From the NCBI RefSeq assembly GCF_029690065.1, contig NZ_CP121463.1, positions 2,232,001-2,296,000 on the forward strand: a stretch of DNA of 64,000 nt, written 5' to 3'. Below are positions 9,506 to 17,814 of this stretch, in pieces. The notes beneath the pieces are model-generated. The model did not search any database. It had not been told where the DNA came from and worked only from the letters and a program-made list of their open reading frames with translations. Source of the stretch: Arthrobacter sp. Y-9 (GTDB taxonomy: Bacteria > Actinomycetota > Actinomycetes > Actinomycetales > Micrococcaceae). Each line of letters opens with the position of its first letter. Within the stretch, counting starts at the first letter, position 1. The position numbers and the translations under genes were made by a program.

Positions 9506-10465
9506 CTAGTCCGCCCGCCGCCCCCGCGGCACCGGCTGGCACTTGGGGCAGAAGTACGAGGAGCGGTTCATGAACGACGCGCGACAGATGAGCGTCTCCC
9601 GGCCCTCGGCGGCGCAGCGCAGGCACGGCCGCCCTTCCCGTCCGTAAGCGTTCAGGGACCGGGAGAAGTACCCCGATGCCCCGTTCACGTTCACATACAG
9701 GGAGTCGAAGCTGGTGCCGCCCGCGGCCAGGGCTCGTTCCATGACCTCGCGGCACGCGTCGAGGAGCCGGAACGTCTCGGGCCTCCGCAGGGTCGCCGTC
9801 GAGCGTTCGCCGTGCAGACGCGCGGCCCACAGCGCCTCGTCGGCGTAGATGTTGCCCACGCCGGACAGGAGGTTCTGGTCCAGCAGGGCTCGCTTGACGG
9901 TACTGCGCCGGCGGATGAGCACCCGGTGCACTGCTTCGGGATCAAAGTGAGGATCGAGCAGGTCCCGGGCGATGTTCCGGACCTCGCCGGGCAGCAGAGG
10001 CGCCTCGGAACCACGCCCGCCGGGCAGCCCGTCGAGGGTCGGCACGAGAGAGGTCACCGACAGCCCACCGAAGATGCGCTGGTCCACGAACCGCAGCTCG
10101 TCCGGCATCCCGGCGCTCGGGCTGAGGGACAGACGGACCTTCAAGTGCTTCTCGTGCGGGGCGTCCGGCTCTTCGAGGAGCAGCTGGCCGCTCATGCCCA
10201 GATGGGCTAGGAGCGCGGTGGCCGGAAACGGGCCGGGACGATCGGTCTCTCCCCCGGCCGGCTCGAGCAGAAGCCAGAGGTACTTGCCGCGGCGGACCGC
10301 CGCGTTGATGCGGGCGCCGCCGAGGGAGGAGGTGAAGTGGGAAGGCGCGCCGTCGTGGCGGCGGATGCTCCGCGCGTCGAGCACTTCCGCGTGTTCGATG
10401 CGGCGGCCGACCGCCCACCGCTCCAGGCCGGAGCGCACCACCTCGACTTCGGGCAGTTCAGGCAT
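9506..10465 (-). CDS. mutM: Formamidopyrimidine-DNA glycosylase
   Basis: This base-excision enzyme (319 aa) removes 8-oxoguanine and formamidopyrimidines and nicks the abasic site. It begins [13 protein letters not shown] after the initiator Met, so the catalytic N-terminal proline and the following glutamate are in place. The middle has [15 protein letters not shown], the helix-two-turn-helix segment. The C-terminus carries a four-cysteine zinc finger, with CLRC and CPKC pairs about 20 residues apart. It starts 3 bp after the rnc stop, so the two genes are surely cotranscribed. The 143 bp between mutM and smc holds no clear gene. Confidence 0.97.
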   Translation of the reverse strand: MPELPEVEVVRSGLERWAVGRRIEHAEVLDARSIRRHDGAPSHFTSSLGGARINAAVRRGKYLWLLLEPAGGETDRPGPFPATALLAHLGMSGQLLLEEPDAPHEKHLKVRLSLSPSAGMPDELRFVDQRIFGGLSVTSLVPTLDGLPGGRGSEAPLLPGEVRNIARDLLDPHFDPEAVHRVLIRRRSTVKRALLDQNLLSGVGNIYADEALWAARLHGERSTATLRRPETFRLLDACREVMERALAAGGTSFDSLYVNVNGASGYFSRSLNAYGREGRPCLRCAAEGRETLICRASFMNRSSYFCPKCQPVPRGRRAD

Positions 10466-10468
10466 GGA

Positions 10469-11164
10469 TCAGGATTCGACCGGAGCGGGGTTCAGCTGAC
10501 GCCAGGCGTCACCCGCGGCTTCCTGTTCGGCTTCCTTCTTGGAGTTGCCGTGGCCGGTGCCGTAGGCGGTGCCACCCATCATGAGCACGGCCTGGAAGAC
10601 CCGGGCGTGATCCGGGCCGGAGCCGGTGACGTCGTAGATCACGGGGCCGAGCTGACGGCTGGCCGCGTACTCCTGGATGTAGGTCTTCCAGTCGGTGGCC
10701 GCGCCCAGGGCGGCGGCATCCGTCAGGAGGGGACCCATCAGGCGCATGACCATGTCCCGCGCGACGTCGATCCCGTGGTTGAGGTAGCAGGCGCCGATCA
10801 GGGCTTCCATCGTGTCCGCGAGGATCGACGCCTTGTCCATCCCGTTGGTGCGCTTCTCGCCCTGGCCGAGGTAGATGTGCTCCCCGACGCCGAGCTGGCG
10901 CGCGACGCCGGCCAGCGCCCGGGTGCTGACGACGGCGGAGCGGCGCTTGGCCAGCTCGCCTTCCGGCAGATCCGGGTAATCACGGTACAGCGCGTCGGTC
11001 ACGGAGAATCCCAGGATGGAGTCGCCCAGGAACTCCAGGCGCTCGTTGGTGGGGATCCCGCCGTTCTCGTAGGCATAGGACCGGTGTGTGAGTGCAAGAC
11101 GAAGCGTCTCGGCGTCAAGAGTGACGCCGAGACGCTTCATCAGGTCTTCGGGTGAAGACGTCAT
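10469..11164 (-). CDS. rnc: Ribonuclease III
   Basis: This is a double-strand RNA endonuclease (231 aa) for rRNA and mRNA processing. The catalytic domain has the signature NERLEFLGDSIL near residue 40 and the downstream acidic cluster LADTMEALIGACYL. The last 70 residues form a dsRNA-binding domain with the GTGHGNSKKEAEQEAA segment. It lies 16 bp after rpmF and 3 bp before mutM in a coaD-DUF177-rpmF-rnc-mutM-smc order. Confidence 0.97.
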   Translation of the reverse strand: MTSSPEDLMKRLGVTLDAETLRLALTHRSYAYENGGIPTNERLEFLGDSILGFSVTDALYRDYPDLPEGELAKRRSAVVSTRALAGVARQLGVGEHIYLGQGEKRTNGMDKASILADTMEALIGACYLNHGIDVARDMVMRLMGPLLTDAAALGAATDWKTYIQEYAASRQLGPVIYDVTGSGPDHARVFQAVLMMGGTAYGTGHGNSKKEAEQEAAGDAWRQLNPAPVES

Positions 11165-11180
11165 ATCAGCCGGGGGCGGA

Positions 11181-11384
11181 TTAGACGTCAGCGACCTTGC
11201 GGCCCTTGTACTCCAGGAAGAGCTCGGTACCGGCGGAGTCGGTCACAACCTTGGCCTGGTGCGGCAGGCTGTAGGTGACGCGGCCGTTCTCAACGGTCTT
11301 CACCAGGTTGGGGGCGGCAGCCTTCCACTGGGAGCGGCGGGCACGGGTATTCGAGCGAGACATCTTCCGCTTGGGAACAGCCAC
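11181..11384 (-). CDS. rpmF: 50S ribosomal protein L32
   Basis: This is a 67-aa basic ribosomal protein starting [20 protein letters not shown], the family hallmark. No CxxC zinc pairs are present, so it is the non-zinc form. It follows the DUF177 gene after 52 bp and precedes rnc by 16 bp, the usual bacterial rpmF context. Confidence 0.97.
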   Translation of the reverse strand: MAVPKRKMSRSNTRARRSQWKAAAPNLVKTVENGRVTYSLPHQAKVVTDSAGTELFLEYKGRKVADV

Positions 11385-11436
11385 GGCTAACTCTTTTCTC
11401 TCTCAGTCCATCTCTGAACTTGGGTCCAACACTGAA

Positions 11437-12024
11437 TCAATCGGTTTTGCCGGTTTGGCCTTGCAAATTCGCGAGGGCAGCCCAGCGAGGGTCCAATACC
11501 TCGTGGTGGTGCCCCGGCTCGTCATCAAGGCGAATTCCGCATTCGGAACACAAGCCCTGACAATCTTCCCGGCACACCGGCTGGAAGGGCAGCGCAGTGA
11601 CTACCGCATCCCGCAACACCGGCTCAAGATCGATCTCATCGTGCTCGACTCGACGTTGCTCTTCATCGTCTCCCTCTGCCGCGGACACGTGTTCCGGGTA
11701 GAAGAAAAGCTCTTGCACAGTGACGCGCTGGTCATACGCAAGGGGATCCAGGCAGCGGCCGCATTCGCCCTCGATGAGGACATCCGCGGTACCCGATACC
11801 AGAATTCCTTCGTGTACGGACTCCAGCCTCAAGTCCAGTTCCACGGGGGATCCTTCCTTGACGCCAATGAGCGGCACACCAAGATCACTTGGTGCTGGCA
11901 CCTGCTCTTCCAGGGTCCGCATGCTGCCTGGGCTACGCCCAAGATCCTTGACGTCGATAGTCAAAGGTGTGCGGTGATCGCGTTTGATGAGAACTCCTGA
12001 AAGAACATAGGACCGACGAACCAT
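11437..12024 (-). CDS. DUF177 (YceD-family) protein
   Basis: This 195-aa protein belongs to the DUF177/YceD family found directly before rpmF. In other bacteria the family has been tied to 23S rRNA maturation or accumulation; that role here is inference. Four cysteine clusters are visible: CGRC near residue 88, then CREDC and CSEC toward the C-terminus, which could form a metal site. The ATG at 12024 is the first one; a later start around the TIDVKDLGRSPGS segment is possible. Base composition is visibly less GC-rich than that of its neighbours, with more AT-ending codons. Confidence 0.88.
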   Translation of the reverse strand: MVRRSYVLSGVLIKRDHRTPLTIDVKDLGRSPGSMRTLEEQVPAPSDLGVPLIGVKEGSPVELDLRLESVHEGILVSGTADVLIEGECGRCLDPLAYDQRVTVQELFFYPEHVSAAEGDDEEQRRVEHDEIDLEPVLRDAVVTALPFQPVCREDCQGLCSECGIRLDDEPGHHHEVLDPRWAALANLQGQTGKTD

Positions 12025-12109
12025 CTTAGCGTGAGGCAGGCACTTGACTCAAACCGCAGGCGTGAGCCCGGTCCGTCCACCCAGAAATCCTACCCTTAAC
12101 CGCCGGGTC

Positions 12110-12592
12110 TCAGCCCTTCGGCGCGCCGCCGCCAAGCCGCTTGAGCACGGCACGGGGCACGAAATCAGAGATGTCCCCGCCCAGCGAGTCCACTTCCTTG
12201 ATGAGGGAGGAGGAGATGTGGGTGAAGCGGCCCTCCGCCGCGAGGAAGACCGTCTCCACGCCGGAGAGCTGCCGGTTCATGGTGGCCATCGGGAGTTCGT
12301 AGTCGAAATCGCTCGAGGAACGAAGGCCCTTGACGATGGCGCTGGCGCCGCGGCGGTGGCAGTACTCGGCGAGCAGTCCCTCCCCCATCGGCTCCACGAT
12401 GATCCCGCTCAGATAGCCGAGCGTCTCCCTCGCCATGTCGAGCCGTTCCTCCAGCGTGAAGCGGTACTTCTTGGCAGGATTGGTCGACACGGCCACCACC
12501 ACTTCATCGAAGATGTTCGCGGCACGCGCGATCACCTCGAGATGCCCATGATGGATGGGATCGAAGGAACCGGGGCACACAGCACGACGCAT
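12110..12592 (-). CDS. coaD: Phosphopantetheine adenylyltransferase
   Basis: This 160-aa enzyme transfers AMP from ATP to 4'-phosphopantetheine in coenzyme A synthesis. The nucleotidyltransferase motif is CPGSFDPIHHGHLEVI at residues 6-21, and the C-terminal ISSSLIKEV motif is also present. KGLRSSSDFDYE in the middle is the substrate-binding segment. It leads the minus-strand run coaD-DUF177-rpmF-rnc-mutM-smc-ftsY and is divergent from the aminotransferase at 12726. Its length is typical. Confidence 0.97.
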   Translation of the reverse strand: MRRAVCPGSFDPIHHGHLEVIARAANIFDEVVVAVSTNPAKKYRFTLEERLDMARETLGYLSGIIVEPMGEGLLAEYCHRRGASAIVKGLRSSSDFDYELPMATMNRQLSGVETVFLAAEGRFTHISSSLIKEVDSLGGDISDFVPRAVLKRLGGGAPKG

Positions 12593-12725
12593 GTCTCGAC
12601 GCTACAGCAGAGGCGCCCGGGATAGCATGACCGACAGGGGCGCGCCGCGCCTCCTCCCAGGGCCCACGACGTGATGCACGGGCGCGGACGCCCCGGAGCG
12701 GCACCATGCGAAGCAGGCACCTCAC

Positions 12726-13976
12726 GTGACTCCAGCAGAAGACCTCACCTGGCTGACGGACTCCCCGTGGATGGACGCGGCCCGGGGAGCGAACCTCCTC
12801 GGCGCCGACGGCTCCCTGGGGACGACCATCTTCGAGGAGATGACGGGCCTGGCGGTCCGGCACCAGGCGATCAACCTGGGCCAGGGGTTCCCCGACGAGG
12901 ACGGCCCCGGGCCCATCCGCGAGCTCGCCCAGGAGGCGATCGCCCGCGGCGAGAACCAGTACGCGCCGGGCAAGGGGATCCAGCCGCTCCGCGAGGCCAT
13001 CGCCGGACATCAGCATCGCTTCTACGGGATCGGTCTCGATCCGGAGACCCAGGTGGTGGTGACCACCGGCGCCACCGAGGCGATCGCGGCGGCGATCCTC
13101 GCCGTCGTGCGTCCGGGTGATGAAGTGGTGACGTTCGAGCCCTTCTATGACTCGTACGGGGCGATGATCGCGCTGGCCGGCGGCGTGCACCGCACCGTCC
13201 CGCTGCGCGCCCCGGACTTCCAGCCGGAACCGGAGGAACTGGCCGCCGCGTTCGGTCCGCGGACGCGGCTGGTGATCCTCAACAACCCTCACAACCCGTG
13301 CGGTGTGGTGTTCGGGACGGAGGTGCTCGACCTGATCGTCGAGCAGGCCACGCGACATGACGCGGTGATCCTGAGCGACGAGGTCTACGAGCACCTGACC
13401 TTCGACGTGCCCCACGTGCCGATCGCGACGCGTCCCGGCGCCTTCGACCGCACCCTCACGGTCTCCTCGGCCGGCAAGACCTTCTCCTTCACCGGCTGGA
13501 AGGTCGGCTGGCTGAGCGGGCCCGCTCCCCTGGTCGCGGCCGCCCGGACCGTCAAGCAGTTCCTGAGCTACAGCTCGGGGACACCGTTCCAGGGCGCCGT
13601 GGCATCGGCACTCAATCTGGACGACTCCCTCTACCGTGGCTTCGCCGAAACGCTGCGCGGGAAGCGGGACCTCCTCTCGGACGGTCTGCGGGCCGCCGGC
13701 TTCACCGTCTACGAGCCGCAGGGCACCTACTTCGTCACCGTGGACACCGCTCCCCTGGGCTTCCATGACGCCGCCGCACTCGCGCGGCTGATGCCGGAAC
13801 GTATCGGGGTGGCGGCCATCCCGCTCTCGGTCTTCTGCCACGACGACGGCGCACGCCGCACCGCGAGTCTGCTCCGCTTCGCCTTCTGCAAGCGTGAGCC
13901 GGTGCTCCGTGAGGCGGTCGCCCGCCTGAGCGGGCTGAGCGACGCGCTGGGCCAGTCCTCAGAGGTGAGCCGGTGA
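12726..13976 (+). CDS. PLP-dependent class I/II aminotransferase (DapC or kynurenine-aminotransferase type)
   Basis: This 416-aa fold-type I aminotransferase has a clear PLP site: TTGATEAI for phosphate contact, NNPHNPCG, LSDEVYEHL with the ring-binding Asp, and SSAGKTFSFTGWKVGW with the Schiff-base lysine. The closest named groups are N-succinyldiaminopimelate aminotransferase and methionine- or kynurenine-type aminotransferases, so the substrate is not certain. Translation starts at GTG 12726. The downstream gene starts at GTG 13973, overlapping this stop as GTGA, so the two are coupled. Confidence 0.85.
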   Translation: MTPAEDLTWLTDSPWMDAARGANLLGADGSLGTTIFEEMTGLAVRHQAINLGQGFPDEDGPGPIRELAQEAIARGENQYAPGKGIQPLREAIAGHQHRFYGIGLDPETQVVVTTGATEAIAAAILAVVRPGDEVVTFEPFYDSYGAMIALAGGVHRTVPLRAPDFQPEPEELAAAFGPRTRLVILNNPHNPCGVVFGTEVLDLIVEQATRHDAVILSDEVYEHLTFDVPHVPIATRPGAFDRTLTVSSAGKTFSFTGWKVGWLSGPAPLVAAARTVKQFLSYSSGTPFQGAVASALNLDDSLYRGFAETLRGKRDLLSDGLRAAGFTVYEPQGTYFVTVDTAPLGFHDAAALARLMPERIGVAAIPLSVFCHDDGARRTASLLRFAFCKREPVLREAVARLSGLSDALGQSSEVSR

Positions 13977-14758
13977 GCTCGCGGTACCTCCGGGCCAGCG
14001 GCGTCCACGCGAGCATCGAGCCGGACACCCTGGTGCCCGGCTCCGCGATCCTCGCACTGGGCGGCGCCGAGCAGTCCCACGTGAACCTGGCCGACCCGGG
14101 CCAGATCTTCTACGAGTACCTCGCCCGCATGGCCCACGCGACGGATCTCGTGGCGCCGCCCGCACAGCCCGTGACGGCCGCGCACCTCGGCGCCGGCGCC
14201 CTCACCCTGCCGCGGTATCTGCAGCACACGCGCCCCGGCTCGCGCCAGTGGGCCGTGGAACTGGAACGTGAGCTGCCGGACTTCGTCCTGACGGAACTGC
14301 CCCTGCCCGAGGGCACCCTGCTGGAGATGGCGCTGGGAGATGCGCGAGCGGAGTTCGCGGCGCTGGAACCGGAGGCCGACGGCGGGCCGCGGCGCTTCGA
14401 CGTCGTGGTGCTGGATGTCTTCTCCGGTCCGGAAGCCCCGGCGCACCTCGCGTCGGCGGATTTCTACCGCGAAGTGGCGGAGCGGCTCGAACCGGGCGGG
14501 CTCTTCCTGGTCAATGTCGGCGACGACCCGCCCTTCACCCTCATCCGCAGCCAGGGCAAGGCACTCCTGGAGGTCTTCCCCGGCGGGGTCGCGGCCCTCT
14601 GCGAGACAGGCATGCTCGCCGCGCGCTACCCGGGCAACATCGTGTTCGCGGCCCGCGCCGAACCGTGGCCCGCCGCCTGGACGGACGCGCTCCTGGCCGC
14701 AGGACCCCACCCCGCCGCGGTCCTGAGCGGCATGGAGCTCGAAGACTGGCTGGGGTGA
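13973..14758 (+). CDS. Spermidine-synthase-like SAM-binding protein
   Basis: The 261-aa protein has a Rossmann fold resembling the spermidine synthase/methyltransferase superfamily. AHLGAGALTLPRYL (residues 62-75) resembles motif I, followed by VELERELP. RFDVVVLDVFSG (near residue 139) resembles the catalytic-loop segment. It lacks a recognisable N-terminal polyamine-binding beta domain, and many actinobacterial members of this group have no proven polyamine activity. It is translationally coupled to the aminotransferase upstream by a 4-nt overlap. A methyltransferase role is the alternative. Confidence 0.7.
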   Translation: MSSRYLRASGVHASIEPDTLVPGSAILALGGAEQSHVNLADPGQIFYEYLARMAHATDLVAPPAQPVTAAHLGAGALTLPRYLQHTRPGSRQWAVELERELPDFVLTELPLPEGTLLEMALGDARAEFAALEPEADGGPRRFDVVVLDVFSGPEAPAHLASADFYREVAERLEPGGLFLVNVGDDPPFTLIRSQGKALLEVFPGGVAALCETGMLAARYPGNIVFAARAEPWPAAWTDALLAAGPHPAAVLSGMELEDWLG

Positions 14759-14769
14759 ACTAGGGGGCC

Positions 14770-14867
14770 GCCCGGCGGGTGCTTTCCCGGAAGCGGCGCA
14801 TCGCGCCTCGCAGCGAGGAACGAGCGCAGAGGCGGGTCTAAGCCGCGGGGGAAAACACCCGACGGGC
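14770..14867. repeat. Large nested intergenic palindrome
   Basis: The outer arms 14770-14788 and 14849-14867 pair over 19 positions with 2 mismatches. Inside, CGCCTC (14804-14809) pairs with GAGGCG (14829-14834), with further partial pairing around CGAG. The element fills the gap between two convergent genes, the spermidine-synthase-like gene and rsmD. It could act as a bidirectional terminator, but its size and nested form are more like a dispersed REP-type element. No second copy was found in this window. Confidence 0.6.
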
Positions 14868-14907
14868 GCACGTCAGACGAAGACCCGCCAGCCTCAGGAA
14901 CGAACGC

Positions 14908-15471
14908 TCAGGCCGGCTCCGCGAACCACAGGGTCGTCTCGCCGTACTTCTTCTCCGCGAACCGCTCGAGCCCCGCGGGCCACCCCGGCTCGGGAGACCG
15001 CGAGCTCCGCTCGAGCACCACGACGGCGCCGTCCGACAGCCGCGGCACGAGCAGTTCCAGCACCCTCACCAGGTCCTCCTCGGTGAGCGGGTACGGCGGG
15101 TCGAGGAACACCAGGTCCCACGATCCCACGGCCGTCCGCTCCAGGAACGTGGCCACCTTGGCCCGCTGCACCGACGTCCGCAGCCCCTTGGCCGAAGCCG
15201 TCACCAGCTCGGCGTTCTTCTGGCACACCCGGGAGGCCTTCTCGTCGAAGTCCACGAGTGTCACCGAGGCGGCGCCACGGCTCCCGGCTTCCAGGCCGAG
15301 CGCTCCGGAGCCTGCGAAGAGGTCCAGCACCTCGGCGCCCTGCAGGATCCCGTACGACTCCAGGCGCGAGAACAGCGCCTCCTTGACCCGGTCGGTGGTG
15401 GGGCGCGTGGCCGTGCCCGGCACCGAGACCAGGCTCAGACCTCCGGCGGCGCCTGCGATGATCCGGCTCAT
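14908..15471 (-). CDS. rsmD: 16S rRNA (guanine966-N2)-methyltransferase
   Basis: This 187-aa SAM-dependent methyltransferase modifies G966 of 16S rRNA. It begins MSRIIAGAAGG, then RPTTDRVKEALFSRL, the SAM motif VLDLFAGSGALGLEAGSRGA (about residues 47-66), and the catalytic LVFLDPPYP. The ATG at 15471 is chosen over an upstream start at 15519 because AAGGAAGGAA lies 4-14 nt before it and the family begins there. It follows recG on the minus strand with about 60 bp between them. Confidence 0.95.
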   Translation of the reverse strand: MSRIIAGAAGGLSLVSVPGTATRPTTDRVKEALFSRLESYGILQGAEVLDLFAGSGALGLEAGSRGAASVTLVDFDEKASRVCQKNAELVTASAKGLRTSVQRAKVATFLERTAVGSWDLVFLDPPYPLTEEDLVRVLELLVPRLSDGAVVVLERSSRSPEPGWPAGLERFAEKKYGETTLWFAEPA

Positions 15472-15531
15472 GGGTTCCTTCCTTCGAGTGCTTCGCGGAC
15501 CTCGGGTCCCGCCGCGCACCGGTGTCCGTGC

Positions 15532-17751
15532 TCAGCCCCGTTCAAGGAAGGCTTCCTTCTCAGGGTTCAGATAATTCTCCATCGCCACCCGGAGCGCCTG
15601 ATGCTGCTGCAGGGTGGGGTCCTCGGCTACCAGATCCTGCGCGTCGTCCCGGGCCTCGGCGATGATCTTCTCGTCCTGGATGACCCGCAGCAGCTTGAGC
15701 GTCGACCGCCCGCCCGACTGCCGGGCGCCCAGGATATCGCCTTCACGCCGCAGCTTGAGATCCTCCTGGGACAGCGCGAAGCCGTCGGTCGTGGCGGCGA
15801 CGGCGGTCAGCCGCTCCCTGCTGGGATGATCCGGTTCCAGCCGCGTCACCAGGAGGCACGTGCCCGGCAGGCCACCACGGCCCACCCGGCCGCGCAGCTG
15901 GTGCAGCTGGGAGATGCCGAAGCGGTCGGCGTCGAGGATCACCATGAGCGTCGCGTTCGGGACGTCCACGCCCACCTCGATCACCGTCGTGGACACCAGC
16001 ACGCCGACCTCCCCGGCTGCGAAGGCGGCCATGGTGGCGGACTTCTCCTCGGGGGCCATGCGTCCGTGCAGGGCTTCGACCCGCACACCCTGGAGAGCCG
16101 GAGCCGCGCGGAGCGTCTCCAGCATGCCCACGACGCCGGCGAGCTGCTGCGTGCCCTGCTCACCGCCGGCCGGGTCGGCGAGGCCCTCGCCGCCGTCGTC
16201 GTTGGAGATGTCACCATCGCCGATCTTGGGGCACACGACGTACACCTGGCGTCCGGCGTCGACCTCTTCCCGGGCCCGCTGCCAGAGCCGCGCCTCCCAG
16301 GACGGGTGTTCCTGCAGTCCCACCACATGGGTGACGATCGGCGCACGTCCGGCCGGCAGCTCGTCCAGCACCGAGGTCTCCAGATCGCCGAAGACCGTCA
16401 TGGCCACGGTGCGCGGGATGGGGGTGGCCGTCATGACGAGCAGGTGCGGCGGGGCGTCCGCTTTGGCGCGGAGGGCGTCCCGCTGCTCCACACCGAAGCG
16501 GTGCTGTTCGTCCACCACCACGAGCCCGAGGTCGAAGAACGTCACGTTCTCCCCCAGCAGGGCATGCGTGCCCACCACGATGTCCGCGTCGCCCGAGGCC
16601 GCATCCAGGAGCGCCTGGCGGCGTGCCGCCGTCGAGAGGGAACCCGTGAGGAGGGCGACGCTCACGGAGGGGCCGTCGCCGGGGCCGAGGAGGCCGTCGC
16701 GCGCGAGGGTTCCGAGGGTCCTGCGGATCGACTCGGCGTGCTGAGCGGCGAGGACCTCCGTGGGGGCGAGGAGTGCGGCCTGACCGCCCGAATCCACCAC
16801 CTGAAGCATCGCCCGGAGCGCCACGAGCGTCTTTCCCGAACCCACGTCGCCCTGCAGAAGCCGGTTCATGGGATGGGAGGTCGCCAGGTCGCGGGAGAGC
16901 TCCTCGCCCACACGCCGCTGTCCCGCGGTGAGCGTGAACGGAAGCTGGGCGTCGAAGACCTGGAGCGCGCCGTCGAGCCTTCCGGGACGGGAGGTGGCCA
17001 CCTCCTGCGCCATCTCCGCGCGGCGACGGGCCAGCGCCGTCTGGAGGACCAGCGCCTCCTGGTACCGGAAGCGGTGACGCGCACGCCAGTAGTCCTCGGC
17101 CGTGGCGGGCTGGTGAATCATCCGGTACGCCTCGGACAGCCCGGGAAGGTGCTTCCGGCGGCGGATCTCCGCGGGGATCGGGTCGCCCCAGCCGCCGGTG
17201 TCCACCCGGTCCAGCACGATCCCGACGGCCCGCTGGACGGTCCAGGAACTCACCTTCGCGGTGGCCGCGTACACGGGGATCGGCATCCGCGCGAGAGCCT
17301 CGGCGTCCGCGGTGCTCGTGACCGCCTCGTCCAGCAGGATGAAGTCCGGATTGGTGAGCGTGAGTTTGCCGGCATAGGAGCCGACCCGGCCGGAGAACAG
17401 CGCCAGCACGCCCGGCTGGAGCTGCTGCTTCGCCTTGAAGCCGTTGAAGAAGCTCAGCTTCACGGAGGAGAGCGCCGGCCCGAACTCGTCCTCGGCATCG
17501 CTGATCACCACTTCGGTGATGGAGCCGCGACGGGCGCGCATGGTGCGGGTGCTGCTCGAGATGACGCGGGCGAGAATCGTGACGTCCTCATCGAACGGCA
17601 GGGTCTCGATGCTGCTCAGCTCTCCGCGGTCCAGGTACCGGCGCGGGAAGTCGTCCAGGAGGTCCGCCACGGTGTGCAGGCCCAGATTCTTCTCCAGGCT
17701 CCCGGCCACGCGCTTGCCGAGAAGGAGCTCAAGCGAGGTGTGCTGTTCCAT
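15532..17751 (-). CDS. recG: ATP-dependent DNA helicase RecG
   Basis: This branch-migration helicase (739 aa) remodels stalled forks and Holliday junctions. The N-terminal third is the wedge/OB region with DVTILARVISS. Helicase motifs follow: LLQGDVGSGKTLVALRA (Walker A at 301-308), VVDEQHRFGVEQR (DEQH box), MTATPIPRT, and the C-terminal QLRGRVGRGG. The protein is a little longer than the typical 690 aa. It is probably cotranscribed with the DAK2 gene upstream, 63 bp away, and rsmD downstream. Confidence 0.97.
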   Translation of the reverse strand: MEQHTSLELLLGKRVAGSLEKNLGLHTVADLLDDFPRRYLDRGELSSIETLPFDEDVTILARVISSSTRTMRARRGSITEVVISDAEDEFGPALSSVKLSFFNGFKAKQQLQPGVLALFSGRVGSYAGKLTLTNPDFILLDEAVTSTADAEALARMPIPVYAATAKVSSWTVQRAVGIVLDRVDTGGWGDPIPAEIRRRKHLPGLSEAYRMIHQPATAEDYWRARHRFRYQEALVLQTALARRRAEMAQEVATSRPGRLDGALQVFDAQLPFTLTAGQRRVGEELSRDLATSHPMNRLLQGDVGSGKTLVALRAMLQVVDSGGQAALLAPTEVLAAQHAESIRRTLGTLARDGLLGPGDGPSVSVALLTGSLSTAARRQALLDAASGDADIVVGTHALLGENVTFFDLGLVVVDEQHRFGVEQRDALRAKADAPPHLLVMTATPIPRTVAMTVFGDLETSVLDELPAGRAPIVTHVVGLQEHPSWEARLWQRAREEVDAGRQVYVVCPKIGDGDISNDDGGEGLADPAGGEQGTQQLAGVVGMLETLRAAPALQGVRVEALHGRMAPEEKSATMAAFAAGEVGVLVSTTVIEVGVDVPNATLMVILDADRFGISQLHQLRGRVGRGGLPGTCLLVTRLEPDHPSRERLTAVAATTDGFALSQEDLKLRREGDILGARQSGGRSTLKLLRVIQDEKIIAEARDDAQDLVAEDPTLQQHQALRVAMENYLNPEKEAFLERG

Positions 17752-17814
17752 GGGTCATCATCTCCGGCCGGAGGGGTCCAGGACCGCGGGCACGCGTGCG
17801 TTCCGCCGTCCCAT

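Noticed and set aside
5862-9509. A 1215-codon open frame on the plus strand opposite smc
   Set aside because: It is antisense to a certain smc gene, has a His/Gly/Arg-rich composition without domains, and long shadow frames are normal in high-GC DNA.
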